Origin: an uncultured Eubacteriales bacterium
GTDB lineage: Bacteria; Bacillota_A; Clostridia; Oscillospirales; Oscillospiraceae
DNA length: 10,740 bases
Direction: 5' to 3'
NCBI GenBank assembly: GCA_949739085.1
Contig: CATIYU010000194.1
Span: 1-10,740, forward strand
Each line of letters starts with the position of its first letter. The first letter of the stretch is position 1. A program made the translations under genes and the position numbers. Shown piece after piece: positions 1 through 6,309 of this stretch. The notes beneath the pieces are model-generated. The model was not told the origin of the DNA. It saw only the letters and a program-made list of their open reading frames with translations, and searched no databases.

Positions 1-138
1 GATTTTCAGAACAGGAAAATCTTTTTCGTGCATTAGCTCGTAGCTGCTGGCAGAGGAGATGCCCAGGACCTGGGCGACCATGGCTGCGTTGAGGAACAGA
101 GGCAGGTCATCGTACGTTTTGTATATGGATTGTTTCAT
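1..138 (-). CDS. Excisionase-like helix-turn-helix DNA-binding protein (N-terminal part, cut by window edge)
   Basis: Read on the minus strand, a frame opens at ATG 138-136 and stays open for 46 codons to the window edge, so only the N-terminus is seen. A full AAGGAGG ribosome site (150-144) stands 5 nt before the start. The peptide contains LFLNAAMVAQVLGIS followed by SSASSYELMHEKDFPVLKI. This is the pattern of small MerR/excisionase-type HTH proteins, in which a helix-turn-helix is followed by a conserved 'FPvlkiG' strand. Such proteins of about 60-70 residues are common on integrative elements of clostridia and act as recombination directionality factors or small regulators. It is divergent from the DUF6076-like gene, with a near-consensus promoter in the gap. 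The fold is fairly sure; the role as a true Xis is inferred because no integrase is in view. Confidence 0.72.
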   Translation of the reverse strand, partial: MKQSIYKTYDDLPLFLNAAMVAQVLGISSASSYELMHEKDFPVLKI

Positions 139-180
139 GTGATCCTCCTTGAAAAATGTATGATTGATTGGAAGTTTTTC

Positions 181-209
181 TTGACTTTGTTGCCTTTATA
201 ATTTAGACT
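181..209 (+). promoter_or_regulatory. Weak candidate promoter for the DUF6076-like gene
   Basis: TTGACT (181-186) and TAGACT (204-209) are 17 bp apart on the plus strand, 9 of 12 matches to consensus. The leader to the start codon at 321 would be about 105 nt. A better -10 (TATAAT, 197-202) lacks a matching -35, and GATAAT at 288-293 also lacks one, so the true start is uncertain. Confidence 0.28.
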
Positions 210-217
210 TAATTAAG
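208..217. promoter_or_regulatory. 10-bp perfect palindrome in the divergent intergenic region
   Basis: CTTAATTAAG is a perfect palindrome between the two divergent genes. It overlaps the -10/start region of the weak plus-strand promoter and lies in the leader of the minus-strand HTH gene. It could be an operator for the HTH protein, but AT-rich palindromes of this size occur by chance. Confidence 0.22.
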
Positions 218-245
218 AATAATTTTTGTTGAAATTAATGTCGCC

Positions 246-274
246 AGTATAGCGGATGATTGGTGTCTCGTCAA
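246..274 (-). promoter_or_regulatory. Sigma-A-type promoter for the minus-strand HTH gene
   Basis: On the minus strand TTGACG (274-269) and TATACT (251-246) are separated by exactly 17 bp, giving 10 of 12 matches to the consensus TTGACA/TATAAT. Transcription would start near 239 and leave a leader of about 100 nt before the ATG at 138. This is the best promoter match in the left flank. Confidence 0.6.
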
Positions 275-320
275 GTCTTACTTTTTTGATAATAAAATAA
301 GTCTATTTCGGAGGACGCTT

Positions 321-1283
321 ATGCAAGACTTCATTTTCAAAACTTACATTGCAGATGGAAAGGAACACTATATCACGACTGATTCGCAGGGCAGAATAGT
401 AGAGACGAGAACTGTTCCCTTTCCGGAGAGCGTGGTTTCTTTGCTCTACAAAAATATTTCGGGATGGAGGGACTGGTTTCGAGGGATCAGTACAATGATT
501 GATTTAATTACACCTTCCGACGCACACGATACTATGAACGATGTTTCGGAACAGTACGACCATCTGACGGAGAGCCTTGCTTACTTTGAGCTATCCAAAT
601 TTCGGTGGTGGGAGAAAATCCAGCAGACACGACATGCAACAGGTGTAATGACTGGGGCTGCTTTGCAGGACGAAAGTTTATCTACGTTGTGCGATCAGCT
701 CCTGTCCGCCCAGCAGAAGCTTCAGACTTTGATCCCGCATGTTCTGGATATGGATAGCTCAAAAGATTCGCCGCTTGAGAGAATGGTGAGCTATTACCGG
801 GCGTTGGGACCAGAGTCTCCGGATGTGTATCACTTTGACGCCTGCACGACAAATTTTGAGCTGGTCGATGAGAATACGTTTGCTGAAGCACTTTATCCGG
901 AAACGATTTTTGATATAATCGATTTCCATGTCCGGGAATGTGTGAAGCGAGAGATTAAGTTCCGTGTGTGCAAGAGCTGCGGTAGATATTTTGCGGTGAC
1001 TGGTCATGCGGGTGTGGAATACTGCGACCGGGTTATCAACAAGAGAGGCCAGACCTGTAAGGAGATCGGTGCGTTCCGCGTATGGGAAAAGAGCAGGAGC
1101 GGGGATGCGGTGTTCCGGCTTTACCGCCGTGAGTATAAACGGCGCTTTGCCTGGATCAAGGCAGGGCGGATCGAGCCGGATGCTTTTTATGCCTGGAGCG
1201 AGAAGGCCAGAGAGAAAAAGGCAGAATGTGAAACGGACAAGATTTCCTTTGAGGATTTCTCGGAGTGGCTTAGTAATTCATAA
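321..1283 (+). CDS. DUF6076-like protein with C-terminal four-cysteine zinc-ribbon-like module
   Basis: This encodes a 320-residue cytoplasmic protein; no signal peptide or membrane segment is visible. The start at 321 follows CGGAGG (309-314). The N-terminal two thirds are poorly conserved to my eye and mostly helical in character. The C-terminal third carries CKSCGRYF (Cys217, Cys220), then YCDR (Cys235) and CKEIG (Cys246), a C-x2-C...C-x10-C arrangement that should bind zinc. It is followed by a basic helical tail (FRLYRREYKRRFAWIKAGR) ending in an acidic stretch. This layout matches the DUF6076 proteins of clostridial accessory regions as I remember them; their function is unknown. The tail could contact nucleic acid. 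The gene is AT-richer than the operon to its right and sits divergent to an excisionase-like gene, which suggests mobile-element DNA. The coding call is sure; the family name is from memory. Confidence 0.75.
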   Translation: MQDFIFKTYIADGKEHYITTDSQGRIVETRTVPFPESVVSLLYKNISGWRDWFRGISTMIDLITPSDAHDTMNDVSEQYDHLTESLAYFELSKFRWWEKIQQTRHATGVMTGAALQDESLSTLCDQLLSAQQKLQTLIPHVLDMDSSKDSPLERMVSYYRALGPESPDVYHFDACTTNFELVDENTFAEALYPETIFDIIDFHVRECVKREIKFRVCKSCGRYFAVTGHAGVEYCDRVINKRGQTCKEIGAFRVWEKSRSGDAVFRLYRREYKRRFAWIKAGRIEPDAFYAWSEKAREKKAECETDKISFEDFSEWLSNS

Positions 1284-1333
1284 AAATACCGCAGGAGGGA
1301 AATCGGGAACCAATTCTACCCTGTATAGAGCCT

Positions 1334-1352
1334 TATTTGCCTACAGTCAGAG
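1334..1352. repeat. 19-nt direct repeat, copy 1
   Basis: TATTTGCCTACAGTCAGAG here matches the stretch at 10516-10534 at 18 of 19 positions (T/A difference at 1347). It overlaps the left end of a 15-bp hairpin stem. On the minus strand both copies follow a GC-rich hairpin, reading CTCTGnCTGTAGGCAAATA. The two copies lie about 9.2 kb apart in the same orientation and bracket the whole operon. Confidence 0.6.
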
Positions 1353-1381
1353 CGGCGTACCAATGATTGGTACGCCGCTCT
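1349..1381. terminator. Perfect 15-bp hairpin downstream of the DUF6076-like gene
   Basis: Arms AGAGCGGCGTACCAA (1349-1363) and TTGGTACGCCGCTCT (1367-1381) are exact reverse complements around a 3-nt loop, TGA. The stem lies 66 bp after the stop of the upstream gene and is very stable. Neither side has a good U-tract (TGCG on the plus side, GACTG on the minus side), so a classical intrinsic terminator is only likely, not certain. A transcript-end-protecting hairpin or mobile-element end are alternatives. Confidence 0.5.
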
Positions 1382-1610
1382 TGCGTGGTGCTTTGTGACT
1401 GAAGCTTCATGCCCACGTAACCAACAGGTTGGGCTTCTTGAGTTCCATCGCCCCGCAGATGCCGTCAATTGCTCGGTTTTACGGTTTAAGAAAAGCGGCG
1501 GCCAGCCGGGGGTGTACTGTGAGCAGGCGAAGCTCCTGCTCAATGAGCGGAACTTGAAAAATATTGAGTAGGGCAGCTATTACCGGGGGACAGACGTTCA
1601 ATTGGCAGGA

Positions 1611-1659
1611 TAAAATAAATAAAAAGGGATCCGGTCTTGTCAGGGAAGGGCCGGACCCC
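1611..1659 (-). terminator. Intrinsic terminator pointing left (minus strand)
   Basis: The arms at 1626-1636 and 1649-1659 pair at 10 of 11 positions (one A/C mismatch, one G-U) around a 12-nt loop. On the minus strand the stem is followed by TTTTTATTTATTTTA, a strong U-tract. It would stop leftward transcription, yet no minus-strand gene is recognisable between it and the Crp-family gene. It may shield against antisense transcription or be left from a lost gene. On the plus strand it lacks a U-tract. Confidence 0.6.
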
Positions 1660-1740
1660 CTTGATTCCTGTGAGTCCAGACTCGGCAAAAGCCTGTTTAT
1701 GTACACTGCGCTATGTGACAAATCCGTTCATTTTGCACAA

Positions 1741-1757
1741 AAACTGTAAACCAGTTT
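1741..1757. promoter_or_regulatory. Candidate operator (inverted repeat) at the operon promoter
   Basis: AAACTG-n5-CAGTTT is an exact inverted repeat with 6-bp arms and a total length of 17 bp. Its centre lies about 46 bp upstream of the predicted transcription start and it abuts the -35 region. Size and dyad symmetry fit a Crp/Fnr-family dimer site, although the half-sites are neither TGTGA nor TTGAT. It may be the autoregulatory site of the regulator encoded next to it. Confidence 0.4.
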
Positions 1758-1759
1758 AT

Positions 1760-1788
1760 ATTTTCCCGAAATGATGGTATGCTATAAT
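1760..1788 (+). promoter_or_regulatory. Extended -10 promoter of the operon
   Basis: A perfect TATAAT (1783-1788) is preceded by TG one base upstream (1780-1781), which makes an extended -10 element. The -35 position (about 1760-1765, ATTTTC) is poor, which is typical for extended -10 or activator-dependent promoters. Transcription would start near 1795, leaving a leader of only about 19 nt before the ATG at 1814. It is the only good promoter seen for the nine genes that follow. Confidence 0.6.
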
Positions 1789-1813
1789 CATTTTAGAAAA
1801 GTCGAGAGATTAT

Positions 1814-2518
1814 ATGGAAAATCAAGAAACTTATCTGAATACGGATGCTTGGTCATCGTCTTTCGTGCAAAGCAATCTGAAACTGTGGGAAAAGATCCTT
1901 GACGCGCGCAACATCCTGTGCCTCCCTGTGCGTACAATTGTGTTTTCACAGGGGGACCCAGCAAAATACGTCTACGTGGTGCAGTGCGGCAGGATCGTAC
2001 TCTCAGTCTCTAGCCCGGCAGGGGACGAAAAGGTGCTCATGTATGCCGGCGTGGGGTGCATTATAGGGGAACAGGCGCTGATTGCCGGAATGGAATACTC
2101 CTATCAGGCAGTCACCCTTGAGGAGAGTTGCTTTTATCGGATCCCGGCATCCCTCTTTCGCCGGTACCTGACCGCCAATACCGACGTGGCCATGGCCGTA
2201 ATTTTCAACCTGCTCAACAAGGACCAGTCCCTGATGGCGCACATCGCAGACCTTTCCTTCCGTAGCGCCAAGCACCGGCTGATCCGGGAGCTCCTTTTCT
2301 GCGCCAAAACATACGGGAAGCAGCGGGAGAACGGCGTTCTGATCCAGAGGATCTTCAGCCAGGAGGATTTCGGAAAGCGGATACAGGCAAGCAGAGTGAC
2401 GGTGAACAAGCTCATCCAAGAGCTGGAGCGGCAGGGCCTGCTGCACCATGAGGGGAGACAGCTGGCACTGGACGACGTGGACAAGCTGGAGGTCATGCTG
2501 GAGTCCGGCGAGAAATAA
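1814..2518 (+). CDS. Crp/Fnr-family transcriptional regulator, probably not cAMP-responsive
   Basis: The 234-residue product has the two-domain plan of the family. A beta-roll effector domain covers about 25-130 (VFSQGDPAKYVYVVQCGRIV, then GVGCIIGEQALI), a dimerisation helix about 120-160, and a winged helix about 165-230. The recognition motif SQEDFGKRIQASRVTVNKLI lies near 183-202. The phosphate-binding cassette keeps Gly85-Glu86, but the Arg-Ser pair that binds cAMP in E. coli Crp is Tyr95-Ser96 here, so cyclic nucleotide binding is unlikely. The N-terminal cysteine cluster of FNR is absent; scattered cysteines (36, 58, 82 and others) could sense redox state or metal. The ribosome site is weak (CGAGAG) and the leader short. 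It heads the operon, 27 bp before the first permease gene, and probably controls it and itself. The effector is unknown. Confidence 0.88.
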   Translation: MENQETYLNTDAWSSSFVQSNLKLWEKILDARNILCLPVRTIVFSQGDPAKYVYVVQCGRIVLSVSSPAGDEKVLMYAGVGCIIGEQALIAGMEYSYQAVTLEESCFYRIPASLFRRYLTANTDVAMAVIFNLLNKDQSLMAHIADLSFRSAKHRLIRELLFCAKTYGKQRENGVLIQRIFSQEDFGKRIQASRVTVNKLIQELERQGLLHHEGRQLALDDVDKLEVMLESGEK

Positions 2519-2545
2519 CCAATACAAGAAAGAGGTGCGGATGGT

Positions 2546-3472
2546 ATGGGGAAATATGTTCTCAAGCGGGTCGCAATGATGATACCTACCCTTCTGGCGG
2601 TGGTGTTCATCATTTTCGTGCTCATCAACATCACACCAGGGGACCCGGGGCGGATCATGCTGGGCCAGGACGCCGCCCAGGAGGACGTGGACACTGTCAA
2701 TGCCATGATGCACATGGACAAACCACTGGTCGCGAGGTATCTCTACTACATATGGGACGCGCTCCATCTTGACTTTGGGGTATCCCTTCTGACCCGCCAG
2801 CCGGTCTTTTCCGAGCTCTTCTCCAAGGTGCCGGTTACCTTTACCCTGGCCCTGGGGACGGTGCTGGCCTCCGTGCTGATCGGCGTCCCTCTGGGGGTTA
2901 TCGCCGCCGTTAAGGAGCACACGCTGCTGGACTCCACCCTGACGGTCACCTCCCTGCTCATCGCGGCCATCCCCAGCTTCTGGCTGAGCATCATGATGAT
3001 CCTGCTGTTCTCCGTCAAGCTCCGGCTACTCCCCTCCAGCGGCATCGGCTCACCCCTTCACTACGTGATGCCTATTCTGGGCAGCGCCATCGGCAGCGCC
3101 GCCTACTATCTGCGGATTACCAGGAGCGCCATGCAGGACGCCCTGCGCCAGGAGTACATCAAGACGGCGCGGTCCAAGGGTGCGTCCAGCGCCAGGACCA
3201 TTGTGGTCCATGCCCTGCGCAATGCCCTGATGATCGTGGTGACGCAGATGACGCTGTCCTTCGTGGCCATGATGGGCGGTAGCATGCTCACTGAGACCAT
3301 CTTCGGCCTGCCAGGGGTGGGGGCCACCATCCTCCGGGCCATCAACATGAAGGACGTGCCCATGATTATGGCCTCCACCATCTTCGTGACCCTGACGCTG
3401 ATGATCGGCCTGCTGCTGGTGGATGTCCTCAACGCCTTCCTGGACCCCCGTGTGCGGGCGCGGTACAAATAG
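2546..3472 (+). CDS. dppB: Oligopeptide/dipeptide-type ABC transporter permease (DppB-like)
   Basis: A 308-residue inner-membrane permease of the BPD_transp_1 superfamily, the usual length for DppB/OppB/NikB. The N-terminus is characteristic: KYVLKRVAMMIPTLLAVVF as the first membrane segment, then the extracytoplasmic NITPGDPG motif (28-35) and further membrane segments near 98-122, 130-157, 171-190, 228-247 and 273-297. The coupling (EAA) loop begins at Glu203 (EYIKTARSKGASSARTIVVH) and docks onto the ATPases. The C-terminal TETIFGLPGVG and LDPRVRARYK are also typical. An overlapping ATG at 2541 is out of frame; 2546 follows AGAGGTG at 2531-2537. It pairs with the permease encoded next. The family is sure; the substrate cannot be read from the permease. 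Confidence 0.95.
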   Translation: MGKYVLKRVAMMIPTLLAVVFIIFVLINITPGDPGRIMLGQDAAQEDVDTVNAMMHMDKPLVARYLYYIWDALHLDFGVSLLTRQPVFSELFSKVPVTFTLALGTVLASVLIGVPLGVIAAVKEHTLLDSTLTVTSLLIAAIPSFWLSIMMILLFSVKLRLLPSSGIGSPLHYVMPILGSAIGSAAYYLRITRSAMQDALRQEYIKTARSKGASSARTIVVHALRNALMIVVTQMTLSFVAMMGGSMLTETIFGLPGVGATILRAINMKDVPMIMASTIFVTLTLMIGLLLVDVLNAFLDPRVRARYK

Positions 3473-3481
3473 GAGGAGGAC

Positions 3482-4351
3482 ATGATGGAAAGAAAGATCA
3501 AGAAGAGCTCCTTCCTGCGGGGAGCCTGGGCGCGCTACAGGAAGAACAGACCCGCCCTCATCGGGCTGGTCATCATCGCGGTGGTCATCTTTCTGGCCAT
3601 TTTCGCAGACGTGCTGGCGCCCTACGAGGAGATGGCCCTGGCCCAGCACCCGGACCAGGTGTTCCAGGGACCGTCCCTGGAGCACCCCCTGGGCACGGAC
3701 GCCTTCGGCCGCGACTCCTTCGCCCGGCTGATCCACGGGGCCCGGTGGTCCCTGGCTTTCGGCTTCGTGGGTGCCACGCTGTCCTTCGGGCTCGGGTGCA
3801 TCATCGGGGCGGCCATGGCGCTGATTGGTGGGTGGTTTGACGAGATTCTGACCAAAATTCTGGATATTCTCATCAGCCTCCCCTCGTCCATCCTGCTCAT
3901 CAGCCTGGTGGTGCTCTTCGGGCGCGGCTTTGAAAGCCTGCTGATCGCCGTGGTGGTACCCGCCGTGCCGGGGGGAGCCCGGCTGTGTCGGACCATCTTC
4001 CTGTCCATCGTAAACCAGAGCTACATCGAGACCGCCCGAGCCAATGGCTGCTCCACCGCCCGGGTCCTGCTCCACCACGTGATCCCCAATGCCCTGAGCA
4101 TCCTGATGATCCAGTACTCCACCCAGGTTTCCGCCCTGGTGGTGGCCGCCGCCGGGTTCAGCTACCTGGGACTGGGCATCCAGCCCCCCACGCCGGAGTG
4201 GGGCTCCATGCTCTCCGAGGCACAGAACTACCTGCGCATCCATCCCAACTCCGTGATCTGGCCCGGCATCGTGATCGCCCTGGTCAGCGTGGCGCTGTCC
4301 CTCATGGGCAATGGACTGTCCGAGGCCATGGACCCCCAGATGAAGGAGTGA
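3482..4351 (+). CDS. dppC: Oligopeptide/dipeptide-type ABC transporter permease (DppC-like)
   Basis: The 289-residue partner permease has the DppC/OppC layout. A basic N-terminus (WARYRKNRPALIGLVIIAVV) leads into membrane segment 1 (about 25-45), followed by the hallmark HPLGTDAFGRDSFARLIHGA (68-87), further segments, and an EAA loop near 182-205 (IETARANGCSTARVLLHHVI). The conserved GFSYLGLGIQPPTPEWG stretch lies at 225-241. An AGGAGGAGG run (3471-3479) precedes two adjacent ATG codons at 3482 and 3485; the second has the more usual spacing, so the protein may be 288 residues. The gap from the upstream stop is 9 bp. It would form the heterodimeric channel with the preceding permease. Confidence 0.95.
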   Translation: MMERKIKKSSFLRGAWARYRKNRPALIGLVIIAVVIFLAIFADVLAPYEEMALAQHPDQVFQGPSLEHPLGTDAFGRDSFARLIHGARWSLAFGFVGATLSFGLGCIIGAAMALIGGWFDEILTKILDILISLPSSILLISLVVLFGRGFESLLIAVVVPAVPGGARLCRTIFLSIVNQSYIETARANGCSTARVLLHHVIPNALSILMIQYSTQVSALVVAAAGFSYLGLGIQPPTPEWGSMLSEAQNYLRIHPNSVIWPGIVIALVSVALSLMGNGLSEAMDPQMKE

Positions 4352-4355
4352 CCGT

Positions 4356-5330
4356 ATGAGTTTTTTAACAGTTGAAAACCTCCAGGTGTCCTACCGTCGG
4401 GAGGACAAAAAGCGGGCCTACGCCGTCCAGGGCGTCAATATAGCCCTGGAGAAGCGGGAGACCCTGGGCATCATCGGGGAGACGGGCGCGGGGAAGACCT
4501 CCACCGCCCTGGCCATCATGGGACTGCTGCCCAGCCGGGGGCGCGTGGATGCCGGGTCCATCCAGCTGGACGGGACGCAGCTGCTAGAGCTCAACGACGT
4601 CTCCATGCGCAGCATCCGGGGAGCCAAAATGGCGATGATCTTCCAGAACCCCATGAGCAGCCTGAACCCCACTATGAACGTAGAGCGGCAGATCGCCGAG
4701 GGCATCTTGCTCCACAACTTCGACAAGAAGAGCCGGGAGCAGGTAGGCCAGCGGGTGGAGGAGCTGCTGGCCCTGGTGGGCATCAACCCCATCATGAAGC
4801 ACTCGTACCCCCACGAGCTCTCCGGCGGGATGCGCCAGCGGGTGGGCATCGCCATCGCCCTGGCCTGCAACCCGGAGCTGCTGATTGCCGACGAGCCCAC
4901 CTCGGCCCTGGACGTGACCATCCAGGCCCAGGTCCTGGCCCTGATGAACGACCTGAAGCAGCGCATGGAGATGTCCATGATCCTCATCACCCACGACTTC
5001 GGGATTATCGCCAGGATGTGCGACAAGGTAGCGGTCATGTACGCCGGCAAGATCGTGGAGTCCGGCACCTGGGACGACATGTTCCTGACGAAGGAGCATC
5101 ACCCCTATACGGAGGGCCTCTTCGGCGCCATCCCAGACATCAACAGCCAGGAGCGGCGGCTGCACCCCATCCCCGGCGTGGTGGCGGACAACACCGCGCC
5201 CCATCAGGGCTGTCCCTTCGCGGACCGGTGCGCCAGAGCCGCGGAAATCTGTCATACCACCGCGCCGGAGGCCCGTTGCAGCGGCACCCACGCCGTCAGC
5301 TGCCATCTTTTCGGGAAGGGAGGGGTCTGA
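4356..5330 (+). CDS. dppD: Peptide-type ABC transporter ATPase (DppD-like)
   Basis: A 324-residue cytoplasmic ATPase with all consensus motifs: Walker A GETGAGKTS (41-49), Q-loop around IFQNPMSSLNP, signature LSGGMRQR (155-162), Walker B LLIADEP with catalytic Glu180, and H-loop His213. The C-terminal extension specific to Opp/Dpp ATPases has Cys286, Cys292, Cys299 and Cys316 (plus Cys308) in the CPFADRC...C...C pattern, which holds a [4Fe-4S] cluster in structurally studied members. The ribosome site AAGGAG overlaps the stop of the upstream gene (4-bp gap), so the two are likely translationally coupled. It pairs with the next ATPase; in such heterodimers each ATP site uses one protein's Walker A and the other's signature. 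Its own signature is intact, unlike its partner's. Confidence 0.95.
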   Translation: MSFLTVENLQVSYRREDKKRAYAVQGVNIALEKRETLGIIGETGAGKTSTALAIMGLLPSRGRVDAGSIQLDGTQLLELNDVSMRSIRGAKMAMIFQNPMSSLNPTMNVERQIAEGILLHNFDKKSREQVGQRVEELLALVGINPIMKHSYPHELSGGMRQRVGIAIALACNPELLIADEPTSALDVTIQAQVLALMNDLKQRMEMSMILITHDFGIIARMCDKVAVMYAGKIVESGTWDDMFLTKEHHPYTEGLFGAIPDINSQERRLHPIPGVVADNTAPHQGCPFADRCARAAEICHTTAPEARCSGTHAVSCHLFGKGGV

Positions 5331-5332
5331 TT

Positions 5333-6283
5333 GTGGAGTGTTCGACCATCCTTGAGATCAGGAACCTGAAAAAATACTTCCCCATCGGGAAAAAACAGCT
5401 TCACGCCGTGGACGGCGTCTCCTTCTCCGTGGAGCGGGGCACCACCCTTGGCGTTGTGGGGGAGTCCGGGTGCGGCAAGACCACCCTGGGCCGGGTGATC
5501 CTGGGCCTGACTCCCGCCACCTCGGGAGAGGTTCTCTTCGAGGGCCGGGATATAACCAAGTGCGCCCAGAAGCAGCTGCGCAAGCTGAAGAGCGAAATGC
5601 AGATCGTCTTCCAGGACCCCTTTTCCAGCCTCAACCCCCACCACACCATCGCGGAGAGCATTGAGGAGCCCATCCTCCTCAACGGGAGGGCCATGGGCCG
5701 CCAGGAGCGCCTGGACCGGGTGGCGGAGCTGATGGAGCTGGTGGGGCTGCCTCTGGAGTACTTCAACGCCTACCCCTTCGAGCTGGACCCGGGACGGCTC
5801 CAGCGGGCGGGCATCGCCCGGGCCATCTCCGTGGATCCGAAGCTGATCGTCTGCGATGAGCCGGTGTCCGCCCTGGACGTCTCCATCCAGGCCCAGATCC
5901 TCAACCTGCTGATGGACCTCCAGGAGAAGATGGGATTTACTTATATTTTCATTACCCACGATCTCAGCGTGGTCCACCACCTCTCCGACACTATTGCGGT
6001 GATGTATTTGGGGGAGTGCGTGGAATTCGGTCCCAAGGAGAAGATATTTAAAAATCCGCTCCACCCCTACACCCGGTCCCTGCTCTCGGCCATCCCCATT
6101 CCCAGCGCCGAGGAGCGGGAGCGGAAGGTGGAGCTCATACGGGGCGAAATCACCAGCGCCGTGGACCTGCCGGAGGGATGCCGGTTCGCGTCCCGGTGTC
6201 CCCACGCGTCCTCCGCCTGCAAGGCCGGGGTATCACTGCATGACGCCGGTGAGGGCCACCAGGTCTCATGCGTTTTACAATAA
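5333..6283 (+). CDS. dppF: Peptide-type ABC transporter ATPase (DppF-like) with degenerate signature motif
   Basis: I start this at GTG 5333, two bases after the upstream stop. A purine-rich ribosome site (GGGAAGGGAGGGG, 5313-5325) precedes it, and the 316-residue product then begins like other family members; the open frame further upstream only overlaps the previous gene. Motifs: Walker A GESGCGKTT (43-51), Q-loop VFQDPFSSLNP, Walker B LIVCDEP with catalytic Glu176, H-loop His209, and a C-terminal cysteine-containing extension (GCRFASRCPHAS). The odd part is the signature: where LSGGQ is expected it reads ELDPGRLQR (150-158), so Ser and the first Gly are replaced by Asp-Pro. The ATP site completed by this signature (with Walker A/B of the partner) may hydrolyse slowly or not at all. 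Only the last Gly of the motif is kept. Confidence 0.93.
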   Translation: MECSTILEIRNLKKYFPIGKKQLHAVDGVSFSVERGTTLGVVGESGCGKTTLGRVILGLTPATSGEVLFEGRDITKCAQKQLRKLKSEMQIVFQDPFSSLNPHHTIAESIEEPILLNGRAMGRQERLDRVAELMELVGLPLEYFNAYPFELDPGRLQRAGIARAISVDPKLIVCDEPVSALDVSIQAQILNLLMDLQEKMGFTYIFITHDLSVVHHLSDTIAVMYLGECVEFGPKEKIFKNPLHPYTRSLLSAIPIPSAEERERKVELIRGEITSAVDLPEGCRFASRCPHASSACKAGVSLHDAGEGHQVSCVLQ

Positions 6284-6309
6284 TATTTTACAGATCATGG
6301 AGGTAGGAC

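Larger units (their letters stand above)
1284..1758. other. Gene-poor interval with possible decayed coding remnants
   Basis: About 475 bp without a convincing intact gene. It holds the 19-nt repeat copy, a perfect hairpin and a minus-strand terminator, listed separately. Two short stretches look like coding debris. On the plus strand 1485-1571 reads FKKSGGQPGVYCEQAKLLL and so on to a TAG, open upstream but with no start or ribosome site. On the minus strand 1478-1407 reads AIDGICGAMELKKPNLLVTWA to a TGA, with a TAA just upstream. They lie next to each other on opposite strands, as expected of a scrambled insertion remnant. Neither could be assigned to a family. Confidence 0.35.

Noticed and set aside
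1711..1730. TGTGA half-site upstream of the regulator as a classical Crp site
   Set aside because: Only one half matches (TGTGACAAATCCGTTCA); the second half does not resemble TCACA, and the regulator seems unable to bind cAMP.
1564..1749. Plus-strand open frame of 61 codons before the regulator
   Set aside because: It runs through the terminator hairpin and the candidate operator, has no ribosome site and no recognisable protein pattern.
2003..2920. Minus-strand open frame of 305 codons
   Set aside because: It is antisense across the regulator and the first permease, both of which are clearly real; its composition is that of a shadow frame.
3050..4243. Long open frame of 397 codons on the minus strand
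   Set aside because: It lies antisense to both permease genes, is rich in Gly/His/Gln/Asp as GC-rich shadows are, and has no ribosome site or family motif.
5018..5332. N-terminal extension of the second ATPase upstream of GTG 5333
   Set aside because: The extension overlaps the first ATPase gene out of frame, has shadow-like composition, and would precede the normal family N-terminus; GTG 5333 has a suitable ribosome site.
5252..6205. Minus-strand open frame of 317 codons
   Set aside because: Antisense to the second ATPase gene, which has all nucleotide-binding motifs; no independent evidence.
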